Positions 8,803 to 16,983 of a stretch of DNA of 53,234 bases are shown one piece after another; the stretch's first letter is position 1; the number at the start of each line of letters is the position of its first letter. A program made the position numbers and the translations under genes. This DNA is from Candidatus Humimonas hydrogenitrophica (GTDB lineage Bacteria > Gemmatimonadota > Gemmatimonadetes > Palauibacterales > Palauibacteraceae). Below the pieces are notes generated by a model. That model made no database searches, had not been told where the DNA came from, and was given only the letters and a program-made list of their open reading frames with translations. The stretch spans positions 1 through 53,234 of the forward strand of contig CANPVD010000073.1 of assembly GCA_947581615.1 (NCBI GenBank), in the 5' to 3' direction.

Positions 8803-8830
8803 TTGACACGGATCGGCAACCGGATGTGAT
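8803..8830 (+). promoter_or_regulatory. Candidate sigma-70 promoter for the APC permease
   Basis: A perfect -35 TTGACA (8803-8808) is followed after 16 nt by TGTGAT (8825-8830), a 4/6 match to TATAAT. It lies about 65 nt upstream of the permease start, in the 166-nt region between it and the divergent Tricorn-like gene. The -10 is weak, so this is tentative. Confidence 0.38.
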
Positions 8831-8893
8831 TGGAGGCTCGGTCCCGGTCCTGGTTCGGCCACTCGTTCCCACGCTTCCGAAGGCGGTGTCCGC

Positions 8894-10210
8894 GTGAACC
8901 ACGCCGCACCCGCGCAGCCCGGCCTCGTGCGCGCCGTCGGTCGCTGGGAGATCGTCGTCATCTCGGTGAACCAGGTCGTGGGGAGCGGCGTGTACCTGCT
9001 CCCGGCGGTCGCCGCCGCGGTGCTCGGCGCCGCCAGCCTCGTGGCGGTGGTGGCGGCGGGGGCCGCCGTGAGCCTGGTGGCGCTGTGCTTCGCCGAGGCG
9101 TCCAGCCACTTCGACCAGCCGGGGGGCGCCTACCTGTACGCGCGGGAGGCGTTCGGGCCGCTGGTGGCCTGCGAGGTGGGGTGGATGTGCTGGCTGGCGC
9201 GCGTAGCGGCGGTCGCGTCGCTGGCCAACGGGATCGCGCTGGCGGCCGGCTACCTGTGGCCGGCGGTGGGCTCCGGGTGGGGGAGAGGGGTCGTCATCCT
9301 CTTGCCCCTGGCGCTCCTCGCCTGGATCAACGTGGTCGGGGTGAAGGCGGGCGCGCAGGCGGCGGTCGTGCTCACCGTCGCCAAGGGGCTCCCGCTCCTC
9401 TTCTTCATCGGTGTGGGCGCCTGGTTCGTGGACTGGTCCGTCGTCGCCGACCTCCACGTGCCGGGGTCCGCCGGGCTCGGCCGCGCCGCCCTCCTCCTCC
9501 TGTTCGCCTACGCTGGCTTCGAGAACGCGCCCGCGGCCGCCGGTGAGTATCGGAACCCGCGCCGCGACGTGCCCTTCGCCATGCTGGCCACGGTGGTGAT
9601 CGTCACCGTGCTGTACGCGGGCGTCCAGCTGGTGGCGCTGGGGACCCTGCCGGGCCTGGCGCACGCGTCCTCCCCCCTCGCGGCGGCGGCCGGGCGCTTC
9701 GCGGGCCCCGGTGCCGCACTCCTGCTCACGGTCGGAGCCCTGGTCTCGATGCTGGGGACCAACGCGAGCGCCACGCTGGCCGGCCCGCGCTACCTCCTCG
9801 CGCTGGCGGCCGACGGGTTCGGTCCGCGCGCGCTGGGCCGCATCCACCCTCGCTACCGCACTCCCGCGGCGGCCATCCTCCTGCAGACGACCGCCTCCGT
9901 GCTCCTGGCGCTGTCGGGCACCTTCGTGACCCTCGCCCTCCTGTCGCTGATCGCGCGGCTGCTCACCTACGTGACGACGGTGGCCTCGGTGCCGATCCTG
10001 CGACGCAGGCTAGGGAACCCTCCCGGGACGGTCCGGTTGCCGGGCGGCCCGCTGATCCCGGGGGCGGCGCTGCTCGTTTCGCTCGGACTCCTGGGGAGCT
10101 CGAGCCGTGCGAGCCTCGTGGCGGGGGGCGTGGCGCTCCTGGCCGGAGCGGGGCTCTACCTGTTCCGGAGGGCGCCCACCGCGGACCCGGCGGTCTCGCC
10201 CCCCTCCTGA
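8894..10210 (+). CDS. APC-family amino acid permease
   Basis: A 438-residue integral membrane protein with about 12 hydrophobic segments. The start VGRWEIVVISVNQVVGSGVYLLP carries the GSG(I/V)(F/Y) motif of transmembrane segment 1 of the amino acid-polyamine-organocation superfamily, where the substrate carboxylate and amine bind. FAEASSHFDQPGGAYLYAREAFG in segment 3 and FAYAGFENAPAAAGEYRNPRRDVP in segment 6 are also typical. It imports or exchanges an amino acid or amine; the specificity cannot be read. GTG at 8894 is the start just before the first helix. It is transcribed away from the Tricorn-like protease, so peptide degradation and amino acid uptake could be linked, but the two are divergent and no shared control was seen. 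Confidence 0.87.
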   Translation: MNHAAPAQPGLVRAVGRWEIVVISVNQVVGSGVYLLPAVAAAVLGAASLVAVVAAGAAVSLVALCFAEASSHFDQPGGAYLYAREAFGPLVACEVGWMCWLARVAAVASLANGIALAAGYLWPAVGSGWGRGVVILLPLALLAWINVVGVKAGAQAAVVLTVAKGLPLLFFIGVGAWFVDWSVVADLHVPGSAGLGRAALLLLFAYAGFENAPAAAGEYRNPRRDVPFAMLATVVIVTVLYAGVQLVALGTLPGLAHASSPLAAAAGRFAGPGAALLLTVGALVSMLGTNASATLAGPRYLLALAADGFGPRALGRIHPRYRTPAAAILLQTTASVLLALSGTFVTLALLSLIARLLTYVTTVASVPILRRRLGNPPGTVRLPGGPLIPGAALLVSLGLLGSSSRASLVAGGVALLAGAGLYLFRRAPTADPAVSPPS

Positions 10211-10231
10211 GCTGGCCCCGCCGGGCCCGAT

Positions 10232-10462
10232 TCAGCTTCCGCCGATCGAGTCGACGCGCGCGGTGCGCGCCCGGGCCGAGTCCTGGATCTGCAGCGCCTT
10301 GCGTACGCCGCTGGCGCCGGGGATCGGCGTCTCGCCCAGGACGCTGTCGCGCTGGCGGGTGGTGAGGGTGTCGGCCGGGGTCTTCTTCGACGTTCGGCCC
10401 GAGCCGTCCGGGCAGGCCACGAGGAAGAGGCCGGCGACCAGGATGAGCACGTGCGTCCTCAC
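10232..10462 (-). CDS. Short lipoprotein, 76 aa, unknown function
   Basis: A GTG start at 10462 has GGAGG about 5 nt upstream. The sequence is a hydrophobic signal with lipobox LFLVAC (Cys near 17), followed by a hydrophilic tail (KKTPADTLTTRQRDSVLGE, then TPIPGASGVRKALQIQDSARARTARVDS). The tail LPGAxGVxxALxxxDxAxxR pattern looks conserved-protein-like rather than random, but no named family is known to me. It is convergent with the APC permease, 21 nt apart. A possible promoter (TTCCCG at 10523-10528, 17 nt, TAGCTT at 10500-10505) lies 38 nt upstream; its -35 is poor. Confidence 0.66.
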   Translation of the reverse strand: MRTHVLILVAGLFLVACPDGSGRTSKKTPADTLTTRQRDSVLGETPIPGASGVRKALQIQDSARARTARVDSIGGS

Positions 10463-10620
10463 GGAGACCTCCGGTGCTGGGGGAGGGGTCGCTGGCGCGA
10501 AGCTAGGGACCCGGAGCGGCGCCGGGAAGGCGGGGGACCGCCGCACGGAGAGCACCCGGTCGGGGCTTTCGACCCGGCGTTCCATCGTGACGCGCTTCCG
10601 AGGCGCCGCGGCCCTGGCAG

Positions 10621-10657
10621 CGACGAGAGGGGCCGGCCTCCGGGCCGGCCCCCGTCG
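10621..10657. terminator. Strong GC hairpin in gene-free stretch
   Basis: A 10-bp perfect stem (10629-10638 with 10643-10652, loop TCCG) is extended by CGACG (10621-10625) pairing with CGTCG (10653-10657). No T-run follows on either strand, so it would have to act as a GC-only or Rho-assisted terminator, or as the structured end of a small RNA read leftward from the operator region at 10702-10749. Confidence 0.5.
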
Positions 10658-10701
10658 CATCAGCGTCCGCCGGTCCCGTTCGCGCCTGGAAACGACATCA
10701 G

Positions 10702-10752
10702 ATTATGCACTACAACTGTATGGTAGGACATTGTTTGACTACGACTGTATGA
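10702..10752. promoter_or_regulatory. Tandem BlaI/MecI-type operator half-palindromes in an AT-rich promoter-like segment
   Basis: The 393-nt gene-free stretch 10463-10855 contains one AT-rich island. In it, CTACAACTGTATG (10710-10722) and CTACGACTGTATG (10739-10751) form a direct repeat with a 29-nt period. The first contains the perfect dyad TACA-AC-TGTA (10711-10720), the core of BlaI/MecI/CopY-family operators; the second differs by one base. On the minus strand CATAAT (10702-10707) could be a -10 element overlapped by the first dyad. No repressor gene is visible in the window. The rest of the stretch holds the hairpin at 10621-10657 and nothing else recognised. Confidence 0.5.
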
Positions 10753-10855
10753 CCCCGTGTCGATCCGCGGATGCCCCGCCTCGGGCCCCCGACCACTCGG
10801 CCGGCACGGGGGCTTTCCAGCACCGCATGTTCTTGCCGTCTCCGGTGGCGCTGGC

Positions 10856-11395
10856 TCAGCCTGCCCCGGGTGGCTCCTCCGGCACCGGTGAGGCGCTCAT
10901 GCCCCCGACAATGCGCCAGGTGCCGTCCGCTCGGAGCCACGTGTGCGTGAGCCGACTGTCACCGCTCGACTCCGTTCCGTCCGCGGTCCTGTAGGTGGTG
11001 TGGACCGTGTAGAAGGTGACGGCCACGTCCCCCACGACCGTGACGGACAGGGGGTGGAGCTCGTAGTCGAAGTCGCCGGCGCGGATGAACTCGAACTGCT
11101 TCTGGACCATGGCGAGGAGGGCCGCGTGGTCCACGGGCTCGGACGTGGCGTGGGGCCAGTCCGCGAGGTGCGGGTCCCACAGGGCCATGAAGCCCTCCAC
11201 GTCGGCGGCCTTCCACAGCCTCCAGTAGGTCGTCTCGCGCTCCCACACCTGCCGCTGCCGGGGCGACAGTCGCTCGGGCGAGAGCTGCTGCGCGCGGATG
11301 GCCGACGGGGCCGCCACGACCAGAGCCGCGAGCGTCGCCGCCGTGAAGAGGGTCGACCGCGCGGCGGCCCGGAGGCGCCGGTCGTACTCACCCAT
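10856..11395 (-). CDS. Exported NTF2-like (DUF4440/SnoaL-type) protein
   Basis: A 179-residue protein with a basic N-terminus and signal peptide (TLFTAATLAALVVAAPSAIRAQ). The mature NTF2-fold domain shows VWERETTYWRLWKAADVEGFMALWDPHLADWPH, a VTVVGDVAVTFYTVHTTY strand and the C-terminal HTWLRADGTWRIVGGMS. It resembles proteins annotated as nuclear transport factor 2 family or YybH/SnoaL-like; the function is unknown. The ATG at 11395 lies 1 nt after the stop of the RidA gene, so it is the last gene of the leftward chain that starts upstream with the permease. A second NTF2-like protein occurs at 4715-5215, but that one is a lipoprotein. Confidence 0.8.
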   Translation of the reverse strand: MGEYDRRLRAAARSTLFTAATLAALVVAAPSAIRAQQLSPERLSPRQRQVWERETTYWRLWKAADVEGFMALWDPHLADWPHATSEPVDHAALLAMVQKQFEFIRAGDFDYELHPLSVTVVGDVAVTFYTVHTTYRTADGTESSGDSRLTHTWLRADGTWRIVGGMSASPVPEEPPGAG

Positions 11396-11396
11396 G

Positions 11397-11789
11397 CTAC
11401 TCCTCCTCGAGCCAGGCTCGCGCCTCGATCTCCACGAGCATGCGCGGATCGATGAGGCGACTCACCTCGACCATGCTGGTGGCGGGCCGCGGCTCGCCGA
11501 AGAACTCCGCGTGCGCGAGCCCTACCTCCTCCCAGTCGTCGATGTCGGTGACGTACACACGGGTGCGGACGACATCGGCCGCGGTGGCTCCCAGTCGCTC
11601 GAGGGCGGCTACGATGTTCGTGAGGGCCTGCACGGCCTGCCGGTATGCATCCCCCTCGCCCACGAGCTCGCCGGACCGGTCCAGCGCCGTGGTGCCCGAC
11701 ACCTCGACGAGCGGGCCGACCCGCACGGCCCGCGAGTAACCGACGCGCGCCTCCCACTCCGTGCCGGAGCCCACCCGCCTGCGGATCAT
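11397..11789 (-). CDS. RidA-family (YjgF/UK114) protein
   Basis: A 130-residue RidA-superfamily protein: VGPLVEVSGTTALDRSGELVGEGDAYRQAVQALTNIVAALERLGATAADVVRTRVYVTDIDDWEEVG, ending with the strand LIDPRMLVEIEARAWLEE. True RidA deaminates reactive 2-aminoacrylate-type enamines using an Arg in a C-terminal RxxV-like motif. Here the segment around RPATSMVEVSRLIDP keeps the R-PA-T-S-M-V-E-V form seen in Rid subfamilies near RidA. It overlaps the methyltransferase gene by ATGA. The neighbourhood (amino acid permease, methyltransferase) fits amino acid metabolism, but the precise Rid subgroup was not determined. Confidence 0.88.
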   Translation of the reverse strand: MIRRRVGSGTEWEARVGYSRAVRVGPLVEVSGTTALDRSGELVGEGDAYRQAVQALTNIVAALERLGATAADVVRTRVYVTDIDDWEEVGLAHAEFFGEPRPATSMVEVSRLIDPRMLVEIEARAWLEEE

Positions 11790-12514
11790 GGGGCGGGCGC
11801 TCCGCAGGTCGCCGTTTCCGCCGCCGCGGGCTCGCGCCACGCCGCGACCACCGCGAAGCCGGGCTCGCGCCAGCGCACCTCCGGCGACAGGCGGGCCTCC
11901 CGCAGCCACCCGAGCTCCTCCCGGAGCGGGAAGTACGTATCCTCGTCCGCCCAGGCGGAAAGGTAGCCCTCCGCCTCGGCGCGGCTGCAGGAGCGCTCCA
12001 GGTGCGTGAGCCACGCCTCCCGCTCGGCGGCGTCGGTGGAGGGCTCGCCGGCCAGGAAGCGGTCGGCCGAGACCAGCGCTCCGCCCGGACGCAGCGCCTG
12101 CGCGCAGCGACCGTAGAAGGCGCGCTTGGCGGCGGCGGTGGGCACGTGGTGGAGCGCCAGGGAGGCCACGATCGCGTCGCAGGCCGGGAGTGGAGCCTCG
12201 AGGAAGTCGGCTTCGATGAGCCGCACCGGCGGACCGCCGTCGAGGCCGGCCCCGGAGAGCCGGTCCCGCGCCGCCGCCAGGATCTCCGGATCCACGTCGA
12301 TGCCGGTCAGACGCGCGCCCGGACGCACGGCCAGGCACGCCGCCGCCAGGGCACCCGTGCCGATCCCCACGTCGACCACGTCCGGCGTCGCCGCGGGGAG
12401 GTCGCCGAGCACGGCCGCGGCCTCGCGCAGCATCGCCGCGTACCCGGGCACGAACGCCCGGATGCTCGCGTCGTACTCCTCGAGCACGATCCGCAGGTGG
12501 CCCGCCACGCTCAT
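11786..12514 (-). CDS. Class I SAM-dependent methyltransferase
   Basis: A 242-residue Rossmann-type methyltransferase. Motif I is PDVVDVGIGTGALAAACLAVRPGARLTGIDVDPEILAAAR, with an acidic residue at the end of strand 2 (GIDVD). Motif II/III is CDAIVASLALHHVP, followed by RCAQALRPGGALVSADRF. The profile matches small-molecule methyltransferases (Methyltransf_25 type, also similar to tRNA-cmo5U-methyltransferase-like proteins). The acceptor is unknown. The ATG at 12514 overlaps the APC permease stop, and its own stop overlaps the RidA start, so all three are translationally coupled. Confidence 0.85.
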   Translation of the reverse strand: MSVAGHLRIVLEEYDASIRAFVPGYAAMLREAAAVLGDLPAATPDVVDVGIGTGALAAACLAVRPGARLTGIDVDPEILAAARDRLSGAGLDGGPPVRLIEADFLEAPLPACDAIVASLALHHVPTAAAKRAFYGRCAQALRPGGALVSADRFLAGEPSTDAAEREAWLTHLERSCSRAEAEGYLSAWADEDTYFPLREELGWLREARLSPEVRWREPGFAVVAAWREPAAAETATCGAPAP

Positions 12515-13875
12515 GCTTTCCCCTGTTCGGGAGGCCCGGACGCGACGGCTGGTCCCGGCCGTCCCGGGCCCCGCGGCCGGCGTTCGAACGCAACATAGGC
12601 CACCAGGCCGAGCGCCGCCGTGCCCAGGGCGCCGAGCACGGCCGGGAGGCCGTAGTCCGGCTGCGTGATCTCCATGCCCACGACGACGACCAGGATCGCC
12701 ATCGGGATGGCGGCCATCACGGTGACGCCCGCGTCGCCCACGGGAATCCGGAAGGCGCCCCGGAGCTCCGGGGCGCGCCGCCGGAGCGCGATGAGGGCGC
12801 CGAACTCGAGTGACAGCGCCATGGCGTACAGGAGGACGTCCGCCACCACCAGGCCCTCGAGCGGGATGAGCGCGAAGGCCGAATAGAACAGGGCGGCGAA
12901 CAACACCGCGTTGCGGGGCGTCCCGTTCCGGTCCGTCTTCGCGATGGCCGCGGGCAGCATGCCGTCCTCCGCCATGGCCAGCGGGATGCGCGAGTAGGCG
13001 AGAAGGAGCGAGTTGTACAGGGCGAGGGCGCTCAGCATGCCTCCGAGGGCGACCGCCACGGCGAGCGCGGGCCCGGCGCCGCCGCCCGCCATGCGCGCGA
13101 TCTCGGGCCACGGCCGGCCGGGCCACGCCGCCCAGTCGGTGGCCGCCAGGGCGGCGGTCAGGGGCACCAGGTAGTTGAGCACCACGAGGGGGACGCCCCA
13201 TGCCAGGGCGCGGGGGTAGCTGCGGGTGGCGTCCACCACCTCGCCCTGCACGGTCGAGGCGTTGTCCCAGCCGATGTAGTTCCACAGCGCCAGGGAGAGG
13301 GCCACGCCGATGGCGCCCACTCCAGCGTGCTCGGGCGCGTGGAAGGGGGCCCACGGGACGTGGTGGATGTGAGGGAGCGCGGAAAGGACGACCGCGGCGA
13401 ACGCGGCGAGGATCAGCCCGCCGGCCACCACCGAGACGCGGCCCACGGGGAGCGCACCCCGCAGGTTGATCGCCGTGGCGCCCCAGATCACCACGAGGGC
13501 CACGATCCACTGCCGGCCGGCGGTCAGGTGAGGAAAGAAGTAGGCCAGGTACGTGTTGAACATGACCGGGTAGATGGCCATGTCGAACAGGGAGTACATC
13601 CAGGTCCACCATCCGTTCTGAAACGCCCAGAACCGGCCAAAGGCCCGGTATACCCACCGATAGTAGCCGCCTTCCTCGGGGAGCATGCTGGCCAGCTCGC
13701 CCACGATGAGGGCTTCGGGGACCGACCAGAACACGGGCACGAGCAGGAGGATGAGCAGCCCCAGCCCCGGTCCGACCCGGGCCACCAGCTCCTCGGTCGT
13801 GTACGGCCCTCCCGAGGTGCAGAAGTAGAGGATGAAGACGAGGGGAAGGGTGGAGAGGGTACGGCGCAGCTTCAC
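12511..13875 (-). CDS. APC-family amino acid permease
   Basis: A 454-residue, roughly 12-helix transporter of the APC superfamily. Helix 1 region LVFILYFCTSGGPYTTEELVARVGPGLGLL has the unwound SGGPY motif of subgroup members close to plant polyamine transporters and YfnA-type permeases. LASMLPEEGGYYRWVYRAFGRFWAFQNGWWTWMYSLFDMAIYPV in helices 2-3 and IGWDNASTVQGEVVDATRSYPRAL in helix 6 are also characteristic. The E-GG-YY-W form is often found in polyamine or neutral amino acid exchangers. GTG start at 13875. Coupled to a methyltransferase and RidA, it may supply a substrate for them; that link is inference. Confidence 0.86.
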   Translation of the reverse strand: MKLRRTLSTLPLVFILYFCTSGGPYTTEELVARVGPGLGLLILLLVPVFWSVPEALIVGELASMLPEEGGYYRWVYRAFGRFWAFQNGWWTWMYSLFDMAIYPVMFNTYLAYFFPHLTAGRQWIVALVVIWGATAINLRGALPVGRVSVVAGGLILAAFAAVVLSALPHIHHVPWAPFHAPEHAGVGAIGVALSLALWNYIGWDNASTVQGEVVDATRSYPRALAWGVPLVVLNYLVPLTAALAATDWAAWPGRPWPEIARMAGGGAGPALAVAVALGGMLSALALYNSLLLAYSRIPLAMAEDGMLPAAIAKTDRNGTPRNAVLFAALFYSAFALIPLEGLVVADVLLYAMALSLEFGALIALRRRAPELRGAFRIPVGDAGVTVMAAIPMAILVVVVGMEITQPDYGLPAVLGALGTAALGLVAYVAFERRPRGPGRPGPAVASGPPEQGKA

Positions 13876-13930
13876 CGGCGGCTCCGACCTGGAGGCGGCC
13901 GTCGGCGAGGCCGGGCCGTGGTCGGTGTCG

Positions 13931-14506
13931 TCAACGGCCGTCCCGTCGGGGGAGGAGGATCGACCCCACGTGCTCGTCCACCTCCCGGCGCGTGAGGAGG
14001 ATCAGCAGGGCCTCCGTCTCGGTGAGGATGCCGAGCGCGCCGGCCGGGACGATGATCCAGTCCAGCCTTCCGGGGAGGAGCAGGGCGGACACGATGAAGG
14101 CGTACAGGGCCACGGCCGCGACCTTGGCGGAGTACAGGTGGAGATTTCCGAAGCGCCGGAAGCGGATCCAGCCCGCCCCGATCGAGACCACGAACAGCCC
14201 CACCCAGGCGAGGACCAGGACGGGGTGTGCGCGGAGCAGCTCGGGGCGAAGGAGCCACAGCCACACCGCGCAAGAGGGGAGGAGCAGGTTGTCTGCGAGC
14301 GAGTCGAACCGTGCGCCGAACGCGGTGCCACCCGATCCCAGTCTCCGGGCCGCGAAGCCGTCCGCCGCGTCCGTGAGGCCGGCCAGGAGAAGGCCCCAAC
14401 CCACGGTGCCGGCTCGTCCGGTCAGCGCCGCCACCCACAGGAGCGGGACCAGCGCCAGGCGGATCGCGGTGAGCAGGTCCGGCAGACGGGCCAGCGCTCG
14501 GATCAT
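13931..14506 (-). CDS. CDP-alcohol phosphatidyltransferase family membrane protein
   Basis: A 191-residue membrane enzyme with the family signature DG-x2-AR-x(8-9)-G-x3-D-x3-D, read here as DAADGFAAR, then GARFDSLADN. These Asp residues bind the metal ions and the CDP-linked donor. Members transfer a phosphoryl head group to an alcohol acceptor during phospholipid synthesis (for example PgsA-like, PssA-like enzymes). The acceptor cannot be read from sequence. About six hydrophobic segments are visible and the length is normal. The ATG at 14506 has GGAGG 7 nt upstream; longer open frame upstream is not used. It lies 55 nt before the APC permease gene and could head that leftward chain. Confidence 0.86.
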   Translation of the reverse strand: MIRALARLPDLLTAIRLALVPLLWVAALTGRAGTVGWGLLLAGLTDAADGFAARRLGSGGTAFGARFDSLADNLLLPSCAVWLWLLRPELLRAHPVLVLAWVGLFVVSIGAGWIRFRRFGNLHLYSAKVAAVALYAFIVSALLLPGRLDWIIVPAGALGILTETEALLILLTRREVDEHVGSILLPRRDGR

Positions 14507-14727
14507 GGGGTCGCCTCCAGGGTCCCGGGCTCGGCCGACCGCCGGCCGGACCGCACCATGATCGCGACGCGGGCCGGCCGCGTCCATAGCCGGCCGGCGC
14601 CGTCGTGGCATCGCCGGACACGGCCCGGGGAACCTCGTCCGGGCCCGCCGCCGTCGATAGCTTGCCGGCCGGTGCCGGCCGGCCTCGCGCCGCGCACGCT
14701 CCCCCAACGAGCAGGAGACGCCCCGCC

Positions 14728-16107
14728 ATGCCGACCCCACGCGACCGTCCCCCCACGAACGCCCTGCTGCGCTCCGCCGCCGAGCGCTCCATCCGTTACC
14801 TGGAGGACGTGCCGGGTCGCCGCGTCACGCCCGACCCGGAGGCCGTGGCGGCCCTGTCGCGCTTGGACGAGCCGCTTCCCGCCGGTCCGCGTGATCCCGG
14901 CGAGACCCTGGCCCTCCTGGACGAGGTCGGCTCGCCGGCCACGGTGACCAGCACCGGGGGCCGCTATTTCGGGTTCGTGGTGGGCGGCGCCCTCCCGGCC
15001 ACGGTGGCCGCCAACTGGCTGGCGGCGGCCTGGGATCAGAACGCCGGGGCCGTGGCCCTGGCCCCCGGGTGCGCGGCCCTCGAGGGCGTCGCGCTGCGCT
15101 GGGTGCTCGACGTCCTCGGCCTGCCCGCCGGGTCGGGGGTCGGCTTCGTCACCGGCGCCACGGCGGCCAACCTGTGCGGCCTGGCCGCGGCCAGGCATGC
15201 CCTCCTGGAGCGGCGGGGCTGGGACGTGGAGGCGCGCGGTCTGTTCGGGGCTCCCGAGATCACGGTGGTGGTCGGGGACGAGGTGCACGTCAGCCTCCTC
15301 AAGGGGCTCGGCCTGCTCGGGCTGGGCCGCGAGCGCGTGGTGCGCGTCCCGACCGACGCGCAGGGACGGATGCGGGCCGACGCCCTGCCGCCCCTGTCGG
15401 ATTCCACGGTGTTATGCCTGCAGGCCGGCAACGTGGACACGGGGGCGTTCGACCCGGCCCCGGAGCTGTGCGCGGCCGCGCGAGAGGCCGGCACCTGGGT
15501 GCACGTGGACGGCGCCTTCGGGCTGTGGGCCAGGGTGTCTCCGGACCGGTCCCGGCTGGCCCCCGGGTTCGAGGAGGCGGACTCGTGGTGCCTGGATGCC
15601 CACAAGTGGCTCAACGTCCCGCAGGACTGCGGCATCGCCATCTGCCGCGAGCCCGAGCACCTGCGCCGGGCCATGGTGGTGAGCGCCGGGTACCTGGTGC
15701 TCGGCAAGGAACGCGAGCCCTATTCGTTCACGCCGGAGATGTCGCGAAGGGCCCGCGGCGTGGAGGTGTGGGCGGCGCTGCGCTCGCTGGGCCGATCGGG
15801 CGTGGAGGAGCTCGTGGACCGCTGCTGCCGCCACGCGACGCGCTTCGCCGAGGGCCTGTCGGCGGCCGGTTTCGAGGTCCTCAACGACGTGGTGCTGAAT
15901 CAGGTCCTGGTCTCGTTCGGGGAGCCGGAGACCACTCGCCGCGTGATCGCGACGCTGCAGGCCGACGGGACCTGCTGGTGCGGTGGCACGACCTGGCACG
16001 GCCGCACCGCCATGCGCATCAGCGTCAGTTCGTGGGCCACTACGGACGAGGACGTCGAGGTGAGTCTGGAGGCCATGCTGAGAGCGGCGGGGTCGGTCGA
16101 GGCCTAG
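14728..16107 (+). CDS. PLP-dependent group II (aromatic amino acid-type) decarboxylase
   Basis: A 459-residue fold-type I PLP enzyme. The internal aldimine lysine is Lys293 in WCLDAHKWLNVP; VHVDGAFGLWA carries the Asp that contacts the pyridine nitrogen, and GFVTGATAANLCGLAAARHALL is the phosphate-binding region. GGRYFGFVVGGALPATVAANWLAAAWDQNAG and the HVSLLKGLGLLGLG segment (conserved His stacking on PLP) complete the match to the DDC/TDC/glutamate decarboxylase group. The substrate is not determined. The ATG at 14728 has AGGAG upstream. TAGCTT at 14658-14663 could be a -10. Its stop codon shares the palindrome CTAG with the stop of the convergent gene. Confidence 0.86.
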   Translation: MPTPRDRPPTNALLRSAAERSIRYLEDVPGRRVTPDPEAVAALSRLDEPLPAGPRDPGETLALLDEVGSPATVTSTGGRYFGFVVGGALPATVAANWLAAAWDQNAGAVALAPGCAALEGVALRWVLDVLGLPAGSGVGFVTGATAANLCGLAAARHALLERRGWDVEARGLFGAPEITVVVGDEVHVSLLKGLGLLGLGRERVVRVPTDAQGRMRADALPPLSDSTVLCLQAGNVDTGAFDPAPELCAAAREAGTWVHVDGAFGLWARVSPDRSRLAPGFEEADSWCLDAHKWLNVPQDCGIAICREPEHLRRAMVVSAGYLVLGKEREPYSFTPEMSRRARGVEVWAALRSLGRSGVEELVDRCCRHATRFAEGLSAAGFEVLNDVVLNQVLVSFGEPETTRRVIATLQADGTCWCGGTTWHGRTAMRISVSSWATTDEDVEVSLEAMLRAAGSVEA

Positions 16108-16793
16108 CCCGCCGCGCCGCGGCGGCCCTTCCGGGCCCGCTTCAGCCGGCGGCGCGCGTCACCCCCGGATTCGCCCGGCCGGCGCTCCTCGACGTGCACG
16201 CCGCCCATGAGGGCCAAGCCCCGCACCCGGAGGACGGGGGCCCCGGGGTCGGTCACGGGCTCGAGCTGGCGGTGGTCGAAGCCGCCCATGATCCCGAGTC
16301 CGTGGGCCTCCACGCGAATCCCCGGCGGGACCAGGATGTGCACGCCTCCCATCACGGCCAGCACCTCGACGTCGGTGACCGGGGCCCCGAAGCGGGCCTG
16401 CCGGAAGTCGAGCTCGACGCCTCCCATGGCGGCGAGCACGCGGATCTGGCGCGGGGGGACCCACGCCCCCTCGCGGCTCGATCCACCCAGGAGGGCGAGC
16501 ACGTAGCCGTGATCCCGGGGCGTGACGCCGGGCTCGACGCCGAAGGCGTCCTCGGCGGGGGACGTGGGCGTGGGCCGGACCTCGGCCTCGACCGGCAGGG
16601 CCGGGAGGTCCCGGACGAGGGCGTCGAGTGCACCGCGGTCGCGCGCGGCGATGGCCGCGTCCAGCCGCCGCTCGAGCTCCTCGACCTCCAGGTGGTCGCG
16701 CGAGAAGTGCCGCGTGAGCTCCTGGATGGTGGCCTCCCGCTCCTCCTCGAGCGTGCGCGCGGGGCGAGTCGGCGGTCCGGCGTCCGCGCTCAT
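16104..16793 (-). CDS. DUF1707 / LiaF-like envelope-stress protein
   Basis: A 229-residue soluble protein of two parts. Residues about 14-70 form a DUF1707 (SHOCT-like) domain: EEEREATIQELTRHFSRDHLEVEELERRLDAAIAARDRGALDALVRDLP. The second part has repeated beta segments with a recurring (A/V)MGG(V/F) motif: LAAMGGVELDF, LAVMGGVHILVP, GIMGGFDHR, LALMGGVHVEE. This is the C-terminal domain found in LiaF and cell-wall-active-antibiotic-response proteins. In Firmicutes LiaF controls a two-component system; here no kinase is nearby, so only a general envelope role is inferred. The tail is very basic (ARRRLKRARKGRRG). ATG at 16793. Confidence 0.82.
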   Translation of the reverse strand: MSADAGPPTRPARTLEEEREATIQELTRHFSRDHLEVEELERRLDAAIAARDRGALDALVRDLPALPVEAEVRPTPTSPAEDAFGVEPGVTPRDHGYVLALLGGSSREGAWVPPRQIRVLAAMGGVELDFRQARFGAPVTDVEVLAVMGGVHILVPPGIRVEAHGLGIMGGFDHRQLEPVTDPGAPVLRVRGLALMGGVHVEERRPGESGGDARRRLKRARKGRRGAAG

Positions 16794-16983
16794 GTGCGCT
16801 GCTCCGTCTCCACGCTGCTCCTCCCTCCGGGCTCCGAGCGGCGGTCCCGCACCCGTTCCTCCGCGAGGAGCGGACTAGCCGATGTTGGGATCCAGACCCA
16901 AGATCGCCCCCCGCCGGCCGGCCGTCGAGTCGGCGGCGCGCTCCGTTAGCCTCGGATCGCGGGCGCCGACGGTGCCCGGGCGG

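Noticed and set aside
2930-8829. Very long open frames on the plus strand (2930-5515 and 5218-8829)
   Set aside because: They mirror the well-supported minus-strand genes, have Arg/Gly/Pro/His-rich sequence without domains or hydrophobic segments, and arise because high GC removes stop codons.
14728-16107. A decarboxylase/antiporter acid-resistance pair with the APC permease at 12511-13875
   Set aside because: The two genes are on opposite strands with a phosphatidyltransferase between them; no shared control was seen.
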